DNA of 5,336 nucleotides from Elusimicrobiota bacterium (GTDB taxonomy: Bacteria > Elusimicrobiota > Elusimicrobia > UBA1565 > UBA9628). The stretch is taken from the NCBI GenBank assembly GCA_028869495.1, contig JAGWRY010000007.1:1-5336 (forward strand), read 5' to 3'. Shown piece by piece: positions 1-5,336 of the stretch. Every line of letters starts with the position of its first letter. The first letter of the stretch is position 1. Made by a program: the position numbers and the translations under genes. The notes under the pieces were generated by a model. It was not told the origin of the DNA. It searched no databases and was given only the letters and a program-made list of their open reading frames with translations.

Positions 1-2
1 CC

Positions 3-191
3 GGGACGGTCCGCGCCGACGGCGGCGCCGGCGGCACGGGCGGGACCGACGGCGGCGGCGGCGGCGGCGGCGGCCGGGTCTGGCTGCGGGAGAGCGGCCC
101 CTCGGCCGACGTGTTCCACTCGTCGGTGACGGTGTCGGCGGCCGCCGGGACCTACGGCGGCGGGGCGAGCTTCGGCGTCCCGGGCTCGAGC
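3..191 (+). other. Protein module: end of Gly-rich beta-helix-like domain (residues 1-63)
   Basis: The reading begins GTVRADGGAGG, continues through eight consecutive glycines (residues 17-24) into RVWL, and after about 20 residues reaches a second Gly-rich turn, GTYGGGASFGVPGS. The order 'G-T-V-x-A-x-G-G ... GGGG-R-[VI]-x-L ... GG' is one I know from secreted bacterial proteins with predicted right-handed beta-helix folds, where the glycines make tight turns. The module is cut by the left edge, so more of it presumably lies upstream. The family link rests on remembered pattern similarity. Confidence 0.5.
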
Positions 192-3100
192 GGCTCCCGC
201 TTCGAGGACCCGCGCCACTGGACCGCGGCAGGCGGGAACTCGCTGGCCTCGAACGCCGCGAACTGGAGCCAGAGCCTCCTCCCGCTCGGCGGCGAGAGGC
301 TGGTCTTCGGCGCGGAGCAGGCGGCGCTGGGCTGCGTGTGGGACCTGGGCGGAGTCGCGGTCGGCAGCGCCTCGTTCACGGCCGCCTTCTCGTCGAGCGT
401 CGCGCTCGCGGCGCCGCTGTCGGTCTCCGGCTCGCTGACGCTGGCCGGCGGGACGCTCGACGCGCCGACGGCCGGCCTCGACCTCTCCGTCGGCGGGGCC
501 TTCTCCCAGACCGGCGGCTCGCTCGACCTGTGGGGCTCGACGCTGACGCTGGCCTCCCCGGCGAGCGCGCAGTCGGCCTCGTTCTTCAGCGCGCGCGTCT
601 CGAGCCTGACGATCGGCGGCCTCGGCGCGTCCACGGTCACGCTGTCCGGAGCGCTCGAGGTCCAGAGCGCGCCGCTGCTGTCGGCGTCGGCGACGCTGTC
701 TCTGTCGAGCGCGAGCTTGACGCTCGACGGCGCCGGTCCGTTCGCCGGCGCGGGCTCGGTCGACTCGGACTCGTCGAGCGTCGTCGCCGCCGGCGGCTCC
801 TCGACGCAGACCTGGACCGCCTGGCCGGGCCGGATCGGAGGCCTGCGCGTCGAGAACGCGAGCGCGGGCGGCCTGATCCTGAGCACCTCCTCGGGGACCG
901 GGTTCGCGATGGCCGGGGGCGTGCAGGTCGACACCGGCGACGCGTTCGCGGCGACCGGCGCGAGCCTCCGCGTCGGCGGGAACTGGGCCGTCTACGGGAC
1001 GGCGAACGTCGCCGGCTCGACCGTCGACTTCACCGGCGGCTCCGGGACGCAGACGGTGTCCGGCGCCGCCTCGTTCGACGCGCTGACGATCGACGAGGGC
1101 TCCGCCGCGCTGAGGCTGTCGACGGGGCTCGTCGTCGCGAGCACGGTCTCCGTCCTCTCGGGGACGCTGGACCTGAGCTCGATGACCCTGCACGTGCGCG
1201 GCGGCTGGAGCGAGAGCGCGGGCGCGGTCGTCCTCGGCGGGACCAGCGTCGCGATCTTCGACGGTTCGGCGGCGGAGGTCGTCCGCCAGGTCGCCGGGAA
1301 CTCCTTCGCGACCTTCGTCGCGTCGAGCACGGTCGGCGTCAGGATCTCGAGCACGCTGGCGACGAGCGCGGGCTTCGAGTGGCGCTACGGCGACCTCGAC
1401 TTCTCCGGAGCGTCGCTGACGTTCGGCGGCGACGTGACCCTGATCAACGGCAACGCGCTGACGGTGACGGGCTCGACCGCGGTCTTCGACGGCTCCGTCG
1501 CGCAGACCGTGCGCCTGCAGTCGTTCGGCCGGTTCGTCGACGCGAACACGAGCGCGGGCGGCGTCGCGATCGCCCTGCCGCTGACGGTCGAATCCTTCAA
1601 GGTCGAGCCGGGCTCCCTGTTCGACGGCTCGTCGTACGCGATGACCGTCACCGGCTCGTCGTTCGACACCGCCGGGTCGACCTACGTCGCGACGTCCCTG
1701 CACTCGGCGACCCTGTCGCCGGTCGGGGGGACCGTGACGATCGCGGCCGGCAGCGTCGTCTCCGGGAAGCTGACGATCGCCGCCGGCAAGACCGCGGACC
1801 TGCTCGGCGACCTGACGGTCTCCGGGGCCGCGGCGGCGCTCGTGCCGGGCGCGGGCGCGACGATCGTCAACGCCGCGGGGGGCTCGACGATCACGTTCGC
1901 CGGCAGCGCGGAGCTGGCGCCGGCGGCCGGCGGCGACTGGACCTACGGCGGCGACGCGGCCCGCTCCTGGCTGGTCTACGCGGGGAGCGGCACGGCGCGC
2001 GGAGCCTCGATCTCGACGAACACGCTCGGCTCCCTGCGCGTGGACCTCGACGCCTCGACGGAGGTGTTCAAGGCCCCGACGATGAGCCTGAGCGGGTCCC
2101 TGCTCGTCCAGGGCGGAACGCTGCGCCCGAGCGGCGCCGCGACGATCTCCGTCGGCGGCGACCTCCTGCAGACGGGCGGCGCGCTCGACTTCGCGTCGGT
2201 CGCGACCGGGACCTTCGTGCTGACCGGCCCGTCCACGCAGACGGTCAGCGCGCTGGCCGGCTCGACGCTGTGGCACCTGACCGACCTGTCCACCGCGGCG
2301 GTCCAGGCCGCGTCGGACCTGACGATGCTCGGCGACTTCCAGGTGCGGGGCGGGACCTTCGCGGCCGGCGCGGGCCAGCTGACGGTCGCCGGCAACCTGC
2401 TCGTCTCGACCGGGGCCTGGTTCGACGGGCAGACGAGCACGGTCAGCCTCGCGGGCGGCGACTACGCGCGCACGACCCAGTCGCTCTCCGTCTGGGGCGG
2501 CGGGGCCTTCGACGGGCTGAGGCTCTACGTCTCCAACGCGAGCGTCCTGACCCCGGCGACCGCGACCGTCCTGACCGACGCCTATCCGAACGGCGCGCTG
2601 ACGGTCGCGGCGGGGTCCCAGCTGACCGTCGACGACCTGCGCCTGGGCGTCTCGGGCAGCACCCTGACCGTCGCGTCCACGATCGGCGGGACGCCGTGGA
2701 AGCTCGACGTGCTGTCGGTCTCGAGCGTGACCGCGGCGACGGTGTCGGACTCGGACGCCTCGCCGGGCCGGACCGTGCTCGCCGACGACGCGCTCAGCAC
2801 CGACGCGGGGGGGAACACGAACTGGAAGTTCCACCCGAACCTGCTCGTCCTCCTGCCCGGCGAGACGCCGACCTTCGGCGTCGCGCCGGGCAAGACCGGG
2901 ACGCCGCAGATCTCGACGGCCGGCGCCGCGACGACGGCGACCGTCTACGCGGTCTCCTCGCTCTGGAACCTCGCGGCGACGGCGACGGGGACGGTGACGC
3001 TGGCCAGCGACGACCCCTACGCGACCTACGGCCCGGCGCAGGCGCTGTCCGGCGGCAGCGCGACCTTGACGTTCACGCCGCGCGCGGCCGAGCCCGCGCC

Positions 3101-5336
3101 GCTGGCCACGCACGTGACCGCGAAGACCTTCTTCGCGACCGGCGTCTCGACCGCGTCGGTGGTCCCGACGGGGCTCTCGGCCCTGCAGATCGTCCTGCCC
3201 GGCGAGTCCGCGGCGCCCGGCTCCTCCGGCGGGGTCTCCGGGACGCCGTTCCCGCGCGTCAGCGGCGTCGCGTTCTCGGCGACGGTGCGCGCGGTGGACC
3301 CGTACTGGAACCTGATCTCGACGGCCGCCGACTCGTTCGCGCTGGCGACCACCGCGTCGTCGGCGACCCTGCCCACCGGCCTGTCGCTGTCCGGCGGGCA
3401 GACGTCCGTCTCCGGGATCGTCGTCTACTCGACCGGGCTGTACGCGCTGTCGGCGTCGGACCTGACCGAGCCCGGCGTCGCGTGGGCGACCAGCTCGGTC
3501 TTCGGCGTGACGCCGCCGAGCGTGTCCAGCCCGACGGCGGCGTTCTACGTGCCGACCGGCGCGTCGATCGCGACCCTCGGCGGCGTCGTCGCCGGCACCG
3601 CGGCCGACAGCGCGTCGATCGCGCTGGTGCGCGTCGAGGTGCGCGACGTCGACGCCGCCCGCTACTACGACTGGGGCGCGCAGTCGTTCACGTCGCTGGT
3701 CCCGTTCTACACGACGTCGACGCTCGCCGCGCCGCTGGCCCCGTCGACGACCTGGTCGAGCCCGATCCCGGACACGGCGCTCGTCGACGGGCACCGCTAC
3801 GCGGCGGACGCGCTCGTGTCGGACCCGAGCGGCTTCGTCGGGACGGCGTCGAGCACCTTCTCGGTCGACCTCTCCGCGCTGTCCTACGGCGCCGGCGACG
3901 GGCAGGGCGCGGCGTCCGCCTCGCCGGCGTCGGCGCCGGGCTGCGAGGTCCGCACGACGACGATCGCGTTCACGGTCGGCGCGGCCGGGATCTCCCCCGG
4001 CGGCGCGGTCGCCGTGCGCGTGCCTCCGGGCTGGAGCGTGCCGCTCGGGACCGCGCCCGCGCCGCCGCCGGCCGGCTACTGGAGCGCCGTCTCGACCTCC
4101 GCGGCGATGGCCTGGGCCGCGGCCTCGGTCAACCCGGCGGCCTCGGGCTCCCAGACGCTCGGCGACGGCTGGCTCCTGCTGACGCTGTCGACCGCCGCGC
4201 CGGTCTCCTTCTCCTCCGGGACCGAGATCGACTTCCGCTATACGGGCCTGCCGCCGCTGTCGCCGCAGGGGCGCGGCGCGCAGACCTTCGCGGTCCGCGC
4301 GCGCGCGGGCGCTTCCGGCCTGCTCGCGCCGATCTCGACCCAGCCCTACACGACGCTCGGCGCCGGCACGACCGCCTACCTGGCCTTCTCGGACCCGTCG
4401 CCGCTGTCGCTCGGGCCCCTGCAGGAGTCGGCGACGATGTCGCTGAAGATCGTCGACCTGTGCGGCAACGACGACCTCGGCGTCTCGTCGGGCCCGGTCG
4501 CGCTGTCCCTCGCCGTCCCGGCGGGCGGGAGCTACGCGACGGACGCGTCGGCCGCGTTCCACGCGGTGGGCGGCTCGACGATCGCGACCGTCCAGATGTC
4601 GACCGGCGTCTCCTACTCGCCGAGCTTCTCGGTCGACACGGCGACCTCGGGCCCGACGCTGGCCTACGTCGTCGCCTCGGCGACCTTCACGCATCTCGGG
4701 CCGCCGATCGCGACCGTCGCGATGCGCGCGGTCTCCCTGGAGGGCTCGACGGTCGCCTTCACGGCGGTCTCGATCGACACCGGGACCCTGTCGCCCGGGA
4801 CGACGAGCGTGACGCTCGACGCGTCCGCGCCGGACGCCTACGCGGCGCGCGCGGTCTTCACCCTGCCCGGCGGGACGCCCTGGCAGGCGACGATCGCGCC
4901 CGAGTCCGGGGCCGTCGCGACGCCGGTGCTGCGCGCGAGCGGGACCGGCGACCCGACGCGCGCGCAGACCTTCTCCTGGGACGGCGTGGACCGCGTCTCC
5001 GACCCGCCGCGCTTCGCTCCGGCCGGGCGCTACCGCGTCAGCCTGGACGGCGGCGGCGCCGCGTCGGACGAGTCGCTGGAGGTCGTCGTGCCGCCGACGG
5101 CGGGCTACGTCGGCCGCCTGGGCCCGGCCGGGGCCGGCGACGTCGTCCGCGCGGTCGGCCCCGGGGCCGGCGACGGCGCGTACGCGGTCGCGACCTCGAC
5201 CGGCTGGTTCCAGCTCTCCGGCCTGCGCCTCGGCCAGGCCTACCAGGTCCTGATCGCGACGACGCAGGCCGTCGGCGGGACCTCGGTCGTCCTGTCCACC
5301 GCGCTCGCGGCGCCGGCGGCGGCCCTGCCCCCGGCC
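3..5336 (+). CDS. Giant multidomain beta-rich surface/secreted protein, internal fragment (both ends missing)
   Basis: The frame starting at base 3 is open for 1,778 codons with no stop, and no start codon with a ribosome binding site is visible, so the gene runs past both window edges. Nearly all codons end in G or C, the pattern expected of a real gene in a high-GC genome. The protein is rich in Ala, Ser, Thr, Gly and Val, has only nine lysines and three cysteines (residues 111, 1314, 1487), and shows no membrane segment. Its modules are a Gly-rich beta-helix-like end (1-63), an ANWS/CVWD module (64-126), an array of about nine 80-residue beta repeats (127-896), a closing segment ending NTNWKF (897-943), and then Ig-like and related beta-sandwich domains to the end. 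This layout suits an extracellular stalk, adhesin or cell-surface protein; that role is inferred from architecture. No catalytic motif was recognised. Signal peptide and sorting signal would lie outside the window. High confidence that it is coding, low confidence on exact function. Confidence 0.93.
51..74 (+). repeat. (GGC)8 trinucleotide repeat encoding Gly8
   Basis: Eight perfect GGC codons in a row encode residues 17-24. Further GGC codons lie just upstream (residues 7-14), mixed with GCC, ACG and GGG. Gain or loss of whole units would change the glycine run and keep the frame. A pure eight-unit tract with no synonymous variation could vary in length by replication slippage, and could also be miscounted during assembly of such GC-rich DNA. 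Confidence 0.9.
192..380 (+). other. Protein module: HWT...ANWS...CVWD signature (residues about 64-126)
   Basis: This segment carries RHWT (H72, W73), then SNAANWS (W88, S89), then P-x-G-G-E-R-L-V-F (ending F102), then GCVWDLG with the single Cys111. An 'NWS, short loop with Pro-Gly, acidic residue, hydrophobic V-F' signature commonly marks the first strands of beta-solenoid passenger regions in secreted bacterial proteins, and here the 80-residue repeats follow directly. I infer that it is the capping or entry segment of the repeat array. It binds no recognisable ligand and has no catalytic residues that I can name. Confidence 0.5.
381..2690 (+). repeat. Array of about nine diverged ~80-residue beta repeats (residues about 127-896)
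   Basis: The clearest unit reads STVDFTGGSGTQTVSG, then about five residues, then FDALTI, followed by paired strands such as STVSVLSGTLDLSSMTLHV. The Gln of the TQT core, or its equivalent, falls at residues 190, 269, 350, 425 (Glu), 501, about 583 (cryptic), 665 (Ala), 746 and 826. The steps are 79, 81, 75, 76, about 82, about 82, 81 and 80 residues. The first two framing blocks align without a gap from Ser-Thr to Gln (STLTLASPASAQ and STVDFTGGSGTQ). Units alternate hydrophobic and small polar residues with Gly turns, as in beta-solenoids and filamentous-adhesin-like passengers. Copies are diverged at the DNA level and I saw no long exact DNA repeat, so the duplications are old or have been under diversification. 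Confidence 0.7.
2691..2831 (+). other. Protein module: closing segment of the repeat array, SDSDASPG...NTNWKF (residues 897-943)
   Basis: After the last repeat the protein reads TPWKLDVLSVSSVTAATV, then SDSDASPGRTV (from residue 915), then DAGGNTNWKF (W941). A 'V-x-D-S-D-A-S-x-G ... G-N-N-T-x-W-x-F' ending is, to my memory, a usual last turn of beta-helix-like repeat regions in large secreted bacterial proteins. It marks a sharp change here: the repeat pattern stops and Ig-like domains begin four residues later. I read it as the C-terminal cap of the solenoid. Confidence 0.5.
2841..3524 (+). repeat. Two tandem 114-residue Ig-like repeats opening with LPGE (residues 947-1060 and 1061-1174)
   Basis: Copy one begins LLVLLPGETPTFGVAPG and copy two LQIVLPGESAAPGSSGG; each then has a short G-T-P, a Gly/Ala turn, a beta strand (TATVYAV or SATVRAV) and a WNL (W988 and W1102). 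The distance from the LPGE proline to this tryptophan is 36 residues in both, and the copies start exactly 114 residues (342 bases) apart. The second half of each has the 'ser/thr-rich strand, L-S-G-G, strand' rhythm of bacterial Ig-like folds. The 'V-x-A-V-D-x-x-W-N' block is a common signature of Ig-like domains in surface proteins. They probably act as spacers or as binding modules on the stalk; the sequence does not say which. Confidence 0.68.
3531..3881 (+). other. Protein module: third Ig-like domain with AALVxD-type ending (residues 1177-1293)
   Basis: The segment starts PTAAFYVPTG and continues with GGVVAGTAADSASIALVRVE, a YYDWG turn, then TTWSSPIP (W1251), LVDGHRYAADALVSDPSG (Y1266) and a final strand STFSVDL. 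The order 'G-x-A-x-D-x-x-x-[IV]-x-x-V-x-V ... W-S-x-x-[IL]-P ... D-G-x-x-Y-x-x-x-A-x-x-x-D-x-x-G' is a known Ig-like pattern in secreted bacterial and archaeal proteins that describe changes around aromatic strands. No catalytic residues. It follows the LPGE repeats with only a two-residue gap. Confidence 0.5.
3939..4376 (+). other. Protein module with PPGW motif (residues 1313-1458)
   Basis: It begins GCEVRTTTIAFTVG, then ISPGGAVAVRVPPGWSVP (W1344), a Pro-rich loop (APAPPPAGYWS), and later strands GWLLLTLS and EIDFRYTGLPPL, ending in TFAVRARAG. The alternating strands and the block 'I-x-x-G-G-x-[VA]-x-[VI]-x-[VI]-P-x-G-W' suggest a beta-sandwich of the type found in surface-layer and adhesin-like proteins. 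I do not know a named family with certainty. Cys1314 stands right at its start. Confidence 0.4.
4377..4697 (+). other. Protein module with FSDPSPLSLGPLQ and DLCGN motifs (residues 1459-1565)
   Basis: It opens YLAFSDPSPLSLGPLQ, then SATMSLKIVDLCGND (Cys1487), then strands VALSLAVPAG and TIATVQMSTG, and ends YVVASATFTHLG. The 'D-x-x-G-N' after a hydrophobic strand is the usual turn of Ig-like and Big-type domains, in which the position before Gly is often polar; here it is Cys. One further beta-sandwich in the stalk is the simplest reading. Confidence 0.42.
4698..5102 (+). other. Protein module: linker plus FlgD-like Ig fold (residues about 1566-1700)
   Basis: Residues 1603-1680 read VTLDASAPDAYAARAVFTLP, then about 35 residues later FSWDGVDR (W1659), then FAPAGRYRVSLDG (Y1677). 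The pair 'x-W-x-G-x-D ... x-P-A-G-x-Y-x-[VL]-x-[LI]' is the hallmark of FlgD-type Ig-like domains, which cap many secreted proteins. In several phyla such domains sit close to the C-terminus and accompany secretion signals. Here another module follows, so the true C-terminus is further on. Confidence 0.5.
5103..5336 (+). other. Protein module: carboxypeptidase-regulatory-like beta-sandwich and Ala/Pro tail (residues 1701-1778, cut by window)
   Basis: The segment reads GYVGRLGPAGAGDVVRAV, then YAVATSTGWFQLSGLRLGQA (W1735, F1736), then YQVLIAT (Y1747). The order 'G-x-V/L ... V-x-A-V ... T-S-x-G-x-F-x-L-x-G-L-x-x-G-x-x-Y-x-V' matches carboxypeptidase-regulatory-like domains, small sandwich folds used as spacers or binding modules in secreted proteins. 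It ends in an Ala/Pro-rich run (AAPAAALPPA) that looks like a linker to another module beyond the right edge. Confidence 0.55.

Noticed and set aside
905..920. ATG at 909 as a possible gene start
   Set aside because: It lies inside the repeat array in an uninterrupted frame, has no purine-rich ribosome binding site, and upstream protein motifs continue without break.
152..934. Minus-strand open frame of 260 codons
   Set aside because: It is the shadow of the + gene. Its stop at 152-154 is TAG formed by a C-ending codon before a Tyr codon in the sense frame (acc tac). The product is Pro/Ala/Ser-rich low complexity with no domain.
992..1354. Minus-strand open frame of 120 codons
   Set aside because: Same phase and same cause: it ends at a C-ending codon plus Tyr junction of the sense gene (gtc tac). 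No recognisable motif or ribosome binding site.
1385..1894. Minus-strand open frames at 1385-1669 and 1682-1894
   Set aside because: Both end where a sense Tyr codon follows a C-ending codon (bases 1385-1387 and 1682-1684). They share the phase of the other minus-strand shadows.
1976..2440. Minus-strand open frame of 154 codons
   Set aside because: Ends at the gtc tac junction of the sense gene; Ser/Val/Pro-rich product with no family resemblance, lying over the clear repeat array.
2582..3376. Minus-strand open frames at 2582-2893 and 3026-3376
   Set aside because: End at gcc tat and acc tac junctions of the sense gene. They overlie the closing segment and the LPGE repeats, which are convincing as protein on the + strand.
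2..5335. Second fully open + strand frame starting at base 2
   Set aside because: Translation is Arg/Gly/Asp-rich low complexity with no fold signature; its openness follows from the G/C-ending codons of the true frame.
1..5336. CRISPR array, tRNA, rRNA, insertion sequence, promoter or terminator
   Set aside because: No regularly spaced identical repeats, no RNA-gene landmarks, no transposase, no AT-rich control region and no hairpin followed by a T run were seen; the window is coding throughout.

Overview
The whole window lies inside one very large protein-coding gene on the + strand. Reading from base 3, all 1,778 codons are sense codons up to the last base. Neither the start nor the stop is in the window, so only an internal piece of the gene is visible. 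I see no intergenic space, promoter, terminator, RNA gene, CRISPR array, insertion sequence or second gene. The base composition is very GC-rich, and nearly every codon ends in G or C: by my reading fewer than 20 of the 1,778 do not. This points to a high-GC bacterium. The mix of modules resembles giant, probably secreted surface proteins of uncultured lineages, and high-GC Elusimicrobiota is my first guess. That guess comes from remembered motifs, not a search, so the lineage stays tentative.

The product is a mosaic of beta-rich modules, dominated by Ala, Ser, Thr, Gly, Val and Leu. Residue 1 is the codon at base 3. In order they are: (1) the end of a Gly-rich beta-helix-like module with an eight-glycine run, residues 1-63; (2) a module with HWT, ANWS and CVWD signatures, about 64-126; (3) a long beta-strand array of about nine diverged units of about 80 residues, about 127-896; (4) a short closing segment with an SDSDASPG and NTNWKF signature, about 897-943; (5) two tandem Ig-like repeats that open with an LPGE motif and carry a WN motif at identical spacing, 947-1174; (6) a third Ig-like 'biological' module, 1177-1293; (7) a module with a PPGW motif, 1313-1458; (8) a module with a DLCGN motif, 1459-1565; (9) a region ending in a FlgD-like Ig fold, about 1566-1700; (10) a carboxypeptidase-regulatory-like beta-sandwich, 1701 to about 1768, followed by an Ala/Pro-rich stretch running off the window.

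Taken together this looks like a long extracellular stalk or adhesin: a repetitive beta-helical or beta-solenoid part, then a string of Ig-like domains. No enzyme active site is recognisable. The export route and anchoring cannot be judged, because the signal peptide and the C-terminal sorting signal would both lie outside the window. I found no support for a multi-gene novel system. The points most worth a second look are the phased 80-residue repeat, the exact 114-residue tandem repeat, and the fact that three of the six reading frames are free of stop codons across the entire window.
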